Below are positions 1-7,934 of a DNA stretch of 64,000 nucleotides, one piece after another. The stretch spans positions 35,546 to 99,545 of the forward strand of contig JABLXX010000011.1 in NCBI GenBank assembly GCA_013177825.1. The letters run 5' to 3'. The translations under genes and the position numbers were made by a program. Position 1 is the stretch's first letter; each line of letters begins with the position of its first letter. This DNA comes from Syntrophaceae bacterium (GTDB lineage: Bacteria > Desulfobacterota > Syntrophia > Syntrophales > PHBD01). The notes under the pieces were generated by a model. The model worked only from the letters and a program-made list of their open reading frames with translations. It made no database searches and had not been told where the DNA came from.

Positions 1-358
1 AAAAGCAGGGAATTGCCTGGATACGGAATGGACTCTTTGCGGGAGTTACCGGATACGCCGTAACATGCCTTCGGGTGAATGGCTGTCTCTGACAGCTCAT
101 GGAATCATTCGCGGAACAAGAAGGCACATGCCATATAGAATCATGCTCAAATCATTATTGCCCGTTTTTAATAACGGAATTAAACCGTGATGTAAAGTTT
201 TGTCTTTCTTGTCATATTGCCTGCCCGGTCCACGATCGAGCCTTTCGACAATGTCGATTCGAAATTCACCGGAGATCGTCTTGAAATGAACACAATCGAG
301 TGGTTTTAAAAGGGGCGGCGCTTCGATGCCCCAAAATAAAACAACCAGGCGACGATGA
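1..358. other. Left edge, no gene recognised
   Basis: No reading frame here looks like a real protein: the candidate frames on both strands have low-complexity or shadow-like translations and no ribosome binding site. The stretch may hold the decayed front part of the TPR relic that follows. Confidence 0.4.
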
Positions 359-529
359 AGAGACGGGACGATCGAATTCGATCCGACGTTTTCCTGGGCG
401 TTTCTGCAGCGGGGAAGGGCACTTCTAAAACTGGGCAAGAAAGAGCAGGCCATCGAAAGCATGAAAAAAGCCGCGGAATTGGGAAACCATCAGGCACAGA
501 GCTTTCTCAGGAAGAGGGGCCTCCAGTGA
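359..529 (+). pseudogene. TPR/Sel1-like protein, C-terminal relic
   Basis: The plus-strand frame ending at the TGA at 527-529 reads as the last ~56 residues of a tetratricopeptide-repeat protein. An 'IEFDPTFSWAFLQRGRALL' stretch is followed by 'KLGKKEQAIESMKKAAELGN', which has the spacing of small and aromatic residues typical of a TPR helix pair. The frame is closed upstream by a TGA at 356-358 and has no start codon, so only the 3' end survives, or the rest is frameshifted. TPRs mediate protein-protein contacts; no more specific role can be given. The assignment is from pattern only. Confidence 0.45.
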
Positions 530-643
530 ACGGCGGAAGACGCCCGTTCCTCGTCCCGGGGGCCGGGCTCTCCGGAGAAAGATTCGCATCTAAAAAAATG
601 GACCGGGTGTTCCCGGCATCACGAGAGACTCCCGTAGCCTCTA

Positions 644-970
644 TCATCGATAATAAACGGCGAGCCACACGGTTTCCCCGCCCGGGTCCGTCCATTCGAC
701 GCGGTGCCGCCGATTCTTTTCGATGAGGATGTGATCCCCCGGTTTCAAAGTCACAAACTCGTCCCTGTCCTTAAACCGCAACGCGGCGCTCCCCTTCAGC
801 AGGACCACCCATTCGTCTTCATCCTGGTCGTACCAAAACCCCTCCGGAGAACGATGCCCCCGGGAAACGATTCTTTCAATGCGGCATCCGGCTGAATGAA
901 GGATGGGCGTGAAAAGCTCTTCCTGGATTAGATCCGGAATGTCGGCAAAGATATTGGCTGTGCCGTTCAT
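644..970 (-). CDS. Cupin-domain protein
   Basis: Small (108-residue) single-domain cupin. The 'GFWYDQDEDEWVVLLKGSA' segment and the later 'LKPGDHILIEKNRRHRVEWT' segment match the two cupin motifs (G-X5-H/D-X-E and G-X-P-G-D...H) and supply likely metal ligands, although the first motif has Asp/Glu where many cupins have His. I chose the ATG at 970 because it falls 13 bases after the stop of the acyltransferase gene; an in-frame ATG at 1024 would overlap that gene. The pair probably forms a two-gene transcript. Substrate unknown; such proteins range from sensors to epimerases and dioxygenases. Confidence 0.75.
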   Translation of the reverse strand: MNGTANIFADIPDLIQEELFTPILHSAGCRIERIVSRGHRSPEGFWYDQDEDEWVVLLKGSAALRFKDRDEFVTLKPGDHILIEKNRRHRVEWTDPGGETVWLAVYYR

Positions 971-983
971 TCGCTTGGCCCGT

Positions 984-1535
984 TTATACGGCTTCCAGAG
1001 GAAACCGGTAACCAGCCCTCTCATAGATATCTCGGATCCGGACCAAGTCATCCATCATATTCTCACCGGGAACGATCTCGCCCAGCCAACGAGTCTTTTT
1101 GTTCTTATTATCCAAAAACCAGCAGATAATAGAAACATCGGCAGCCTTGGCAATGTGCCAGAAACCCGTCTTGATTGTCTTTACATCCTTGCGCGTTCCC
1201 TCCGGCACGATGGCCAGAAGAAACTCATCCCTTTCTTTAAAAATATCGGCCATTTGCTCCACGGCGCCCCGGGACGATTGGCGATCGACCGGTATGCCTC
1301 CGACGATTTTGAAGACCATCGACATCGGCCAGAAGAACCATTCCTTCTTGATCATGATATGCCCGGTACGTTTTACGATCCTGTACCCAATGAATGCTCT
1401 GACCGTATCCATGTTAGACGTATGGGGAAAACCGATAATCACATGCTTGCGAGAAAAATAATGCGGGAGCGGTTCAAATTTCCACCCCATCAAAAAGTAA
1501 AGAAACTTACCGGCAAGACTCAATAATTGCTTCAT
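984..1535 (-). CDS. PlsC-like 1-acyl-glycerol-3-phosphate acyltransferase
   Basis: 183-residue member of the lysophospholipid acyltransferase (PlsC/LPLAT) family, which moves an acyl group from acyl-ACP or acyl-CoA to a lysophospholipid or related alcohol at the membrane. The catalytic HX4D motif is present as HTSNMD (residues 38-43), and the substrate-binding motif as VPEGTRK (about 110-116). The protein is shorter than standard PlsC (about 240 residues), like the small 'glycerol acyltransferase' group. It overlaps nothing and precedes the cupin gene on the same strand. The acceptor cannot be predicted. Confidence 0.85.
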   Translation of the reverse strand: MKQLLSLAGKFLYFLMGWKFEPLPHYFSRKHVIIGFPHTSNMDTVRAFIGYRIVKRTGHIMIKKEWFFWPMSMVFKIVGGIPVDRQSSRGAVEQMADIFKERDEFLLAIVPEGTRKDVKTIKTGFWHIAKAADVSIICWFLDNKNKKTRWLGEIVPGENMMDDLVRIRDIYERAGYRFPLEAV

Positions 1536-1761
1536 TCTGACCCTTTCTCCGTAACGGTGCGCGGAGTATAGGGAGTGCTTTTCAGCATGTCAACGGATAA
1601 CAGGAACAATCCTGTCTGCCGATTCATGTAATTCATGATTACAGCAATGCCTCGATGATTGAATCATCGGGCTCGATGATAAGGCTCTTGTCTTTGGGAT
1701 TTCGGAAGACAAGCCCGACGGCAAAGAAAGACCGCGAAATGGACCGCCGCTTCCAGTGGCG

Positions 1762-2931
1762 TTACGGGCGGTTGCGGCCCAATCGGTCGTGGCTGGATAC
1801 CCACTGGTCCGCTGCAATGGCGGAGGCCAGCGAAATCTCGCCGCACAGCACGGTTGCGGCAACGATCTCCGCAAACTTGTTCACTTTTCCCGCCCCGTAG
1901 CAGCCCAGCACGTCCAGGCACTCCCTCTGCGTGGGCAGCCCCGTGCCTCCGCCGTACGTGGCCACGATCAGCGAGGGAATGGTGACGGAGAAATAGAAAT
2001 CGCCATTGTCCCTCAGCTCGCTGTGGACATAGCCGGCATGCGATTCCGCCACATTGGCCGCATCCTGGCCGCAGGCGATGAACAGGGCGGTGATGCCGTT
2101 GGCGAAGTGGAGTCCGTTGTTGGCGGAGCCGGCCAGGAGCGCCCCCATGTTGGCCAGTTGCCTCTGACGGAACAGCTCCTCGCCGCGGACGTGCATCACC
2201 TCGCCGAGCATGGATACGGGCAGGACGATTTCGGCGACGACGCGCTTGCCCCGGCTGTGGAGGCTGTTCAGGCGCGAGTGCTTCTTGTCGGTGTCGAAAT
2301 TCGCGGCCAGGGAAAAATGCTCGAGTCCCGGGGGCTTCTCTTCCAGTATCCATTGGCAGGCATGACGGACGGCCTTGGACACCATGTTCTGCCCGGCGGC
2401 GTCGCCGGTGGTGAAATTGAACCGCAGCCAGCGTATCTTTCCCAGGGCGTACTGCTCAATGTTGCGCAGCTTCCCCGATCGTGTGGTTTCCTCGGCGACG
2501 GCCTTGATCCGCTCGAACCGGGCTTCCACCCAGAGCCCGAAATCCCGAGCCGCACGGGCGTCCTGAAACACGAAAACCGGCGCCCGCTGCATGGCATCGT
2601 CGATCACCGTGGTCAGGACGCCGCCGACCCGACGGGTCAGGCTCATGCCGCGGTTGTAGCTCGCCAGCAGCGTTCCCTCCGTCGTGGCCATGGGCACGTA
2701 AAACTCCCCCTGCGCATGCTCCCCCCGCACGAGAAGAGGACCGATGAACCCCATCGGGACCTGGGCGACGCCGCAAAAGCTCTCGATGTTTCCCGGCAGG
2801 AGGGAAGGATCGATGGAGTAGCTGCCGGTGTGGACCAGCTCCGCTCCGGTCGCCTCCGAGACCGCCGCACGCCGCTGCGCGGCCATGTCGCGGGAATAAT
2901 CGTTCCGACTGTCGCGTGGAAGCGCCTTCAT
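1762..2931 (-). CDS. Hydroxymethylglutaryl-CoA reductase (class I-like)
   Basis: 389-residue HMG-CoA reductase. Visible signatures: the ATTEG segment with catalytic Glu85, the nucleotide-binding TGDAAGQNM (175-183; DAMGMN in eukaryotic and archaeal enzymes), DKK with Lys217, GQD with Asp290, the glycine-rich GGGTGLPTQ (328-335) and a C-terminal His381. The layout and the C-terminal His resemble class I (archaeal/eukaryotic, NADPH-dependent) enzymes more than bacterial class II. The family interconverts HMG-CoA and mevalonate plus CoA. A strong GGGAGGG ribosome site precedes the ATG. It follows an enoyl-CoA hydratase-type gene on the same strand. No other mevalonate-pathway gene is visible, so the direction of use is open. 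Confidence 0.9.
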   Translation of the reverse strand: MKALPRDSRNDYSRDMAAQRRAAVSEATGAELVHTGSYSIDPSLLPGNIESFCGVAQVPMGFIGPLLVRGEHAQGEFYVPMATTEGTLLASYNRGMSLTRRVGGVLTTVIDDAMQRAPVFVFQDARAARDFGLWVEARFERIKAVAEETTRSGKLRNIEQYALGKIRWLRFNFTTGDAAGQNMVSKAVRHACQWILEEKPPGLEHFSLAANFDTDKKHSRLNSLHSRGKRVVAEIVLPVSMLGEVMHVRGEELFRQRQLANMGALLAGSANNGLHFANGITALFIACGQDAANVAESHAGYVHSELRDNGDFYFSVTIPSLIVATYGGGTGLPTQRECLDVLGCYGAGKVNKFAEIVAATVLCGEISLASAIAADQWVSSHDRLGRNRP

Positions 2932-3026
2932 GGAATCCCTCCCTTTCGCGGTTCAGCGGCAAACGTCTGCCGGAACCCGTCCAATCCTCATTTCCCGGGA
3001 AGATCCCCGGAAACCTGCACCGCCCG

Positions 3027-3803
3027 TCAGAAACGGCCGTGCTTTCCGATTCCCTCGGAAAAGCGCTTCGCACCCTCCAGAACCTCCCCGCTGGCGAGCA
3101 CGTCCATACCCTGTCGGAATTCCAGAACCATCGCCTCGTCCATGGGAAGGTCGAATCCGCGGTATACGGCCAGCCGGTCGCTGCGCATGCAGATCTGGGG
3201 AAAGGCGGCAATCTGGGCGGCCAGCGCCTCCGCTTTCTCCCGGGCCTTGCCCGGCTCCACGAGCCGGTTGGCGAGCCCCATGGCAAAGGCCTCCTCCGCA
3301 CCAACCGGTCGTCCCGTGAGGATCATGTCCAGGGCACGGCTCATGCCGATCAGCCGGGGCAATCGCTGGGTGCCGCCATCGATCAGGGGAACGCCGTAGC
3401 GCCGGCAGAAGACCCCGAAATAGGCGTCCCGCTCGACGACCCGCAGGTCGCACCAGCAGGCCAGCTCCAGTCCCCCCGCCACGGCATGTCCCGCTACGGC
3501 TGCGATGACGGGCTTCGTCGTCGTCATGCGGCTGGGACCCAGCGGACCGGGCCTGGACATGTCCCAATCCAGGCTGTTGATGTTGTTCAAATCCCCGCTT
3601 GTTATGGCCTTGAGGTCCGCCCCGGCGCAGAAGTTTCCTCCCCGGCCCCACAGGACGGCGGCGAGCTGGCTGTCGTCCCGCTCGAACTCCTCGAAGGCCG
3701 CGACGAGCTCTTCTGCCGTTTTCCGGTCGACGGCATTCCGGCTCTCCGGCCTGTTGATGATGACCGTACAGATACTGTCCTTCTTTTCGACCAGCACGTT
3801 CAC
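3027..3803 (-). CDS. Enoyl-CoA hydratase/isomerase family protein
   Basis: Crotonase-fold protein of 258 residues. I place the start at the GTG at 3803, because a perfect AGGAGG lies seven bases upstream (3811-3816); the earlier ATG would place that Shine-Dalgarno inside the gene. The oxyanion-hole segments FCAGADLK (58-65) and AGGLEL (109-114) are present. Only the first of the two hydratase glutamates is seen (Glu113): the usual second-Glu segment is replaced by GVPLIDGGTQRL. This favours an isomerase, hydrolase or other crotonase activity over a standard hydratase. It is upstream of the HMG-CoA reductase gene on the same strand, with a ~95-base gap, suggesting co-transcription. Confidence 0.85.
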   Translation of the reverse strand: MNVLVEKKDSICTVIINRPESRNAVDRKTAEELVAAFEEFERDDSQLAAVLWGRGGNFCAGADLKAITSGDLNNINSLDWDMSRPGPLGPSRMTTTKPVIAAVAGHAVAGGLELACWCDLRVVERDAYFGVFCRRYGVPLIDGGTQRLPRLIGMSRALDMILTGRPVGAEEAFAMGLANRLVEPGKAREKAEALAAQIAAFPQICMRSDRLAVYRGFDLPMDEAMVLEFRQGMDVLASGEVLEGAKRFSEGIGKHGRF

Positions 3804-3973
3804 GGGCGCATCCTCCTTTATCAACGCTCAAATCTCTTCCATTCCAGGGTTACCAGGTTTCCGGGATCGGGGCACGGCGGATGCATTCTCCCTTGATGCT
3901 AACGCCCTGGCGACGACCCTTTTCCCGATTCCCGGATCCGCTGCCATGTTATACCCCCCTTGATTCTGGAATG

Positions 3974-4258
3974 TCAGGAAACGAAACAGGAAAACCGCTC
4001 ATCATACTTGACGGGATCGAACTCGATGAACCGGTACTCGGAAACCCCGTGAACGGTGAACGGATCCTGCTTCATGATCTCCTTCGCTTCCTCGATTCCC
4101 ACGTTCGCAATGATCACTCCGCCCACTCTCGGGACCTGGGGACCGGAACACACGAATTTTCCATGCTTGTAGTGAACATCCAGGAAAGCCCGATGCTCGG
4201 AGAGGAGGGCATCGAGAACCTCGACGGGTTTGACATATTGGCTGGTGATGACGACCAT
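3974..4258 (-). CDS. YciI-family protein
   Basis: 94-residue protein of the YciI/YCII-related ferredoxin-like fold. It starts with a beta strand followed by 'RAFLDVHYKHGKFVCSGPQ' and 'VGGVIIANVG', and ends with the 'DPFTVHGVSEYRFIEFDPV' segment typical of the family, where a conserved His-Asp pair is thought to act. Members are small dimeric proteins, mostly without known function, sometimes fused to sigma factors or metabolic enzymes. It stands as a single gene upstream of the crotonase gene. Confidence 0.8.
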   Translation of the reverse strand: MVVITSQYVKPVEVLDALLSEHRAFLDVHYKHGKFVCSGPQVPRVGGVIIANVGIEEAKEIMKQDPFTVHGVSEYRFIEFDPVKYDERFSCFVS

Positions 4259-4320
4259 AACAGCACCCCCTTGCCATCTGAAACATTGACTGTTCTGAAC
4301 TCCCGCCGTCTTTCGTCATA

Positions 4321-4743
4321 TTATTCCTGACTGGGCGGCGGAGTCGAATAATCCCGCTTGTGAGCGTCCTTCTTCGCTTCCGCCAGTTCCTCCATCGCCT
4401 TGAAGTCCAGAAGGTATTCAACCAGCCCGAGGTATTTCCCGGATTTGTCCCGAACGGCCAGGAACCGGTTCAGGATCTTCTGACCCGGGAACAAGATCCA
4501 GAAGTCTTCCTCGTCCTTTTTGCTCGTTTTCAGGTTGTCGATGAATTGCTCCAGCATGGGGAGGCTCTCCGGCTGGTGGCAGGCCCGGATGTCCTTGCCG
4601 ATCAGGTCGGGCGAGGAGGGCCTAGACCGCTTTTCCCCCTTATTCGCGTACTGCAGGCATTCCTTGTTATCGACGAAGATGAACTCCATGGGCAATGCGT
4701 CGAGGATCGCTTCCAACTGCTCCCTGCTCAGGTTTTCGAACAT
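4321..4743 (-). CDS. PAS-domain protein
   Basis: 140-residue protein made essentially of one PAS domain: 'ILDALPMEFIFVDNKECLQYAN' opens the fold, and 'LIGKDIRACHQPESLPM' is the helix-rich core with the Cys-His-Pro-like motif seen in the PAS domain of DUF438 proteins. The C-terminal 'DKSGKYLGLVEYLLDF' strand closes it. There is no output domain, so it may be a soluble sensor that works with a partner. A good AAAGGAGGG ribosome site precedes the ATG. Ligand unknown (haem or flavin possible but not shown). Confidence 0.75.
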   Translation of the reverse strand: MFENLSREQLEAILDALPMEFIFVDNKECLQYANKGEKRSRPSSPDLIGKDIRACHQPESLPMLEQFIDNLKTSKKDEEDFWILFPGQKILNRFLAVRDKSGKYLGLVEYLLDFKAMEELAEAKKDAHKRDYSTPPPSQE

Positions 4744-4768
4744 GATTCCCTCCTTTGGACAGGTCCGG

Positions 4769-5179
4769 TCAGGTTGGGTTATCCGAACGATTGATCACCG
4801 CGATCTGGTCGTTGAGGGTCCAGTAATCGTAGATGTACCCGATTCCCAGAATCCCCAGCGTGCAGAGATACAGGATGCCCGTGATCCACTTTCCCATGTA
4901 CATGCGGTGAATCCCGAGCACACCGACAAACGTGAGCAGAATCCAGGCAACATTGTAGTCGATCTTCCCTTCCACGAACCGCAGGTTCGCTTCGCGCGCC
5001 ATGGAAGGAATGAAGAAAACATCAATGAGCCAACCGATTCCCAGGAGGCCGAGAGTGCAGAACCAGATCGTCCCCGAGACGGGCTTTCCAAAATAGAACC
5101 GGTGGGATCCGGTGAAACCGAAGATCCACAGGATGTAACCGACAAAAGCACTATGCGATTGAACGGTATCTTGATTCAT
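4769..5179 (-). CDS. Double TM2-domain membrane protein
   Basis: 136-residue inner-membrane protein with two tandem TM2 domains: residues ~10-55 ('GFTGSHRFYFGKPVSG' then 'LGLLGIGWLIDVF') and ~75-125 ('VGVLGIHRMYMGKWITG' then 'LGILGIGYIYDYW'). Each has two predicted membrane segments and the G-X-H-R-F/M-Y-X-G signature with the D of the DRF-like motif. The duplication is clear at protein level. TM2 proteins are small and largely uncharacterised. It sits between the PAS protein and an unknown gene on the same strand. Confidence 0.85.
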   Translation of the reverse strand: MNQDTVQSHSAFVGYILWIFGFTGSHRFYFGKPVSGTIWFCTLGLLGIGWLIDVFFIPSMAREANLRFVEGKIDYNVAWILLTFVGVLGIHRMYMGKWITGILYLCTLGILGIGYIYDYWTLNDQIAVINRSDNPT

Positions 5180-5215
5180 TGAATCCCCCGTTGGCTCTTC
5201 GTTGGAAGCAATGGG

Positions 5216-6031
5216 TCAGTATCTGACCCTCAACCATTTTGTGACTGTAAAACGACGCAGGAACGGCTCCTGACGGACCTCATCCATGAGACTCGCAAAA
5301 CATTGCTGAACGTACTTATTGGTCAAGCCGTCCGGGTAGTCATAGCGATACATCGGATAGCCTTTCGCCTCCCAGACCAGGCTCCGCCGGTACTCCGGCT
5401 GCAGGTACTCGTAAATTCCCCAGCGAATGTTGCTGAGATATTCGGCAATGGTACTGCCATGATAATTGAATATATCGTCATGAAACCGGATATAAAAATC
5501 ATCCAGCGCCAGCATTGCATCTTCCATATCAATGCAGACGCCGTTCTCAGTCAGTGTCTGCTGAAGCTCTTCTACCACATGACCCAATCTGAGTATGTTG
5601 TGTTTGGATATGTTCCCGCACATTTTCAGAAAGGTCAGCCTTGAAATCCGAATCGTTGCCTGTTTATCGATGGACGGGAGGGAAACATCCACGCTGATTT
5701 TCTGAGCGAGCCAGCCAGTGAATTCCATTACGGTACCGCGCAGGGAGGCAACGGAATCATCAACCGAGAAGACCGGATTCGCCACGATGGCCTGCAAAGC
5801 CCCTAAATATGTGCTCTGCCCGACCAGCGCCCTGTTGCCTGTTTTCGACAGGAAGTCCACCAGGAGAACATTGAACAACCGCTGATGCAACCTGCTATGG
5901 AACAGGATATCGGAGTCCGGATCTGTTCCTTGCACGGTCAAGATCTCACGATTAACCATGGAATCAATGATCTCTTTTATAGCCTTGAGGAACACGATTT
6001 CCTCTTCGATGGGACGGAGGGCCATGGACAT
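5216..6031 (-). CDS. Hypothetical protein (271 aa)
   Basis: I do not recognise this protein. It is soluble, mainly helical by composition, with no signal peptide, membrane segment or obvious catalytic motif. The ATG at 6031 has an AGGAG six bases upstream. The C-terminal third is rich in aromatic and charged residues (for example 'EYLQPEYRRSLVWEAKGYP'). Codon use matches its neighbours, though overall GC is slightly lower than in the adjacent amidase gene. Confidence 0.6.
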   Translation of the reverse strand: MSMALRPIEEEIVFLKAIKEIIDSMVNREILTVQGTDPDSDILFHSRLHQRLFNVLLVDFLSKTGNRALVGQSTYLGALQAIVANPVFSVDDSVASLRGTVMEFTGWLAQKISVDVSLPSIDKQATIRISRLTFLKMCGNISKHNILRLGHVVEELQQTLTENGVCIDMEDAMLALDDFYIRFHDDIFNYHGSTIAEYLSNIRWGIYEYLQPEYRRSLVWEAKGYPMYRYDYPDGLTNKYVQQCFASLMDEVRQEPFLRRFTVTKWLRVRY

Positions 6032-6099
6032 ATGGATCTCCTCGCATTTATTGGATCAAAGAAAACAGTGGTAACAGAACGTTAAGAAGTGACTTCTCG

Positions 6100-7584
6100 T
6101 TATCGCTTCGGCCGGACCCGGTCCGCAGCCTGTTCGTATGCAAAGGCAAGCTGGAGGACGGCAAGGTCCGCCCCCGGTTTTCCAATGACCTGCATGCCCA
6201 TGGGAAGTCCGTCGTTATTGAAACCGACGGGCACGCTGATCGTCGGCAGTCCGGCCAGGGTCGGCCCGATCACCACCTCCATCCAGCGGTGGTAGGTGTC
6301 CATCGTCTTTCCGGCGATTTCCTTCGGCCAGTGCAACCCGGCGTCGAACGGAAACACCTGGGCGCTGGGCAGGAGCAGGTATTCGTATTTCCGGAACAGG
6401 GTGTCGAGGGCAAGGTACCAGGCACTCCGGTCGACGGTGGCCTGGTAGACGGCATCGCCCTTGATGTCCAGGCCGTTTTCCACTTCCCAGACGGCTTCCG
6501 GCTTCATCAGGGCCCGCCACTCGGGAACGCGGTAGAAGGGGCCGGCGATCCCCGCGATCAGGAATCCCCTCAGGGTCAGCCATGTCTCCCACAGGCGCTC
6601 GGGAGAAAAAGCGGGGAGGGCCTCCTCCACGATGCAACCGATGGACGCGAAGATCTTCAAGGCCCTGCCGCACAGGTCCAGGACGCCCGGCTCCATGGCC
6701 AGATGGCCGCCGACATCCCCCATCCAGGCCACCCGGACTCCCTTGAAATCCCTCTCCAGGGACCGGGTGAAGATATCCGGGTCCTCCCGGAGGGAAAGGG
6801 GGGCCCGGGAATCGAAACCGGCCTGCACGGACAGGAGCATGGCGAGGTCCGTGACGTTCCGGGCCATGGGGCCCTCCGTTGCCAGCTGCTGGTAGAAGAC
6901 GTCGAGGGTCGGGCCGTAGGGAACGCGGCCGAAGGAGGGGCGGAAGCCGAAGACGTCGTTGTAGGCCGCTGGGTTGCGCAGGGAGCCCATCATGTCGCTG
7001 CCGTCGGCGACGGGAAGCATGTGCAGGGCCAGGGCAACCGCCGCGCCTCCGCTGCTTCCGCCAGCCGTTTTCGTCCGGTCGAAAGCGTTCAGGGTCGGGC
7101 CGAAGACTTTATTGTAGGTCTGCGAGCCCAGACCGAACTCCGAGGTGTTTGTCTTGCCGATGACGATCGCGCCGCTCCGCCTGGCCCGCTCGACGATGAA
7201 CGCATCCTGGAGAGGGATGTTGTCTTTCAGGATCGGCGACCCGAGGGTGGTGGGAATGCCGGCGGTCAGGGCCAGATCCTTGGGAGCCTGGGGAAATCCG
7301 TGCATCCAGCCCAGGTATTCTCCCCGGGCAATCTGACGATCCCGCTCATCCGCCTGACCGAGAAGCCCCTCCCGGTCCTGGAGGGAGACGATGGCGTTGA
7401 CCTCCGGATTGAGACGGTCGATCCGGGCGAGGAAGGCCTCCATGACCTCCCGGCAGGAGACCTGCTTCCCGTGGATGGCCCGCGACAGATCGACGGCGTC
7501 CATGGCCGTGATCCCCCCGCCGCCCTCGGCAAACGGTTTTCCATTCATATGAGCCACCGTCTCCTCGATATCCTTTCTTGTCAT
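6100..7584 (-). CDS. Amidase signature family hydrolase
   Basis: Amidase-signature (GatA/FAAH-like) enzyme of about 480-494 residues, hydrolysing a carboxylic amide. The Ser-cisSer-Lys triad is visible: Lys102 in APKDLA, the GGSSGG loop at 175-180 and the nucleophile Ser201 in GSDMMGSLRNPA. It lacks neighbouring gatB/gatC, so it is a stand-alone amidase rather than the tRNA amidotransferase subunit. The start is uncertain: the ATG at 7584 has no clear ribosome site, while a GAGGAG precedes an internal GTG and an ATG at 7548. Substrate unknown. Confidence 0.85.
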   Translation of the reverse strand: MTRKDIEETVAHMNGKPFAEGGGGITAMDAVDLSRAIHGKQVSCREVMEAFLARIDRLNPEVNAIVSLQDREGLLGQADERDRQIARGEYLGWMHGFPQAPKDLALTAGIPTTLGSPILKDNIPLQDAFIVERARRSGAIVIGKTNTSEFGLGSQTYNKVFGPTLNAFDRTKTAGGSSGGAAVALALHMLPVADGSDMMGSLRNPAAYNDVFGFRPSFGRVPYGPTLDVFYQQLATEGPMARNVTDLAMLLSVQAGFDSRAPLSLREDPDIFTRSLERDFKGVRVAWMGDVGGHLAMEPGVLDLCGRALKIFASIGCIVEEALPAFSPERLWETWLTLRGFLIAGIAGPFYRVPEWRALMKPEAVWEVENGLDIKGDAVYQATVDRSAWYLALDTLFRKYEYLLLPSAQVFPFDAGLHWPKEIAGKTMDTYHRWMEVVIGPTLAGLPTISVPVGFNNDGLPMGMQVIGKPGADLAVLQLAFAYEQAADRVRPKR

Positions 7585-7934
7585 CCGGCCGGACCGAGCC
7601 CGTCGAGACCCGGGAATCCACGGACTGATGGGATTTTGGAGTAAAACAGGCCGGCGGCGTCCCTGTCAAGGGAGAACCGGCATCACCGACAAAGAGGGTA
7701 GCCGTGGGACCCCGGCCGCGGTTCGAGCGTTGAGGAATCCAGGGCCATATGAAATGTTAACAAGCGTAAAAATGCCTATTGTTCTTTTATTGTATTTTGA
7801 CATATATGTAGGCCCTCGAACAATAATACAGTAGCAACCAAGGCAGGCTATCTGAACAAAGGAGCGGTTCTTTACTTCGGATGCGTCGCCACCTTTCAAT
7901 ACAATCAATCCAAGCCATCCGTGGAGATTTCAAG
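7585..7934. other. Intergenic region between divergent amidase and tpsB genes
   Basis: No gene seen. An 8-bp inverted repeat (TATTGTTC at 7777-7784, GAACAATA at 7818-7825) brackets a TTGACA at 7797-7802. AATAAT at 7822-7827 could be a -10 box but sits 19 bases away, so the promoter reading is weak. The region could hold the promoter or an operator of the secretion locus. Confidence 0.35.
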
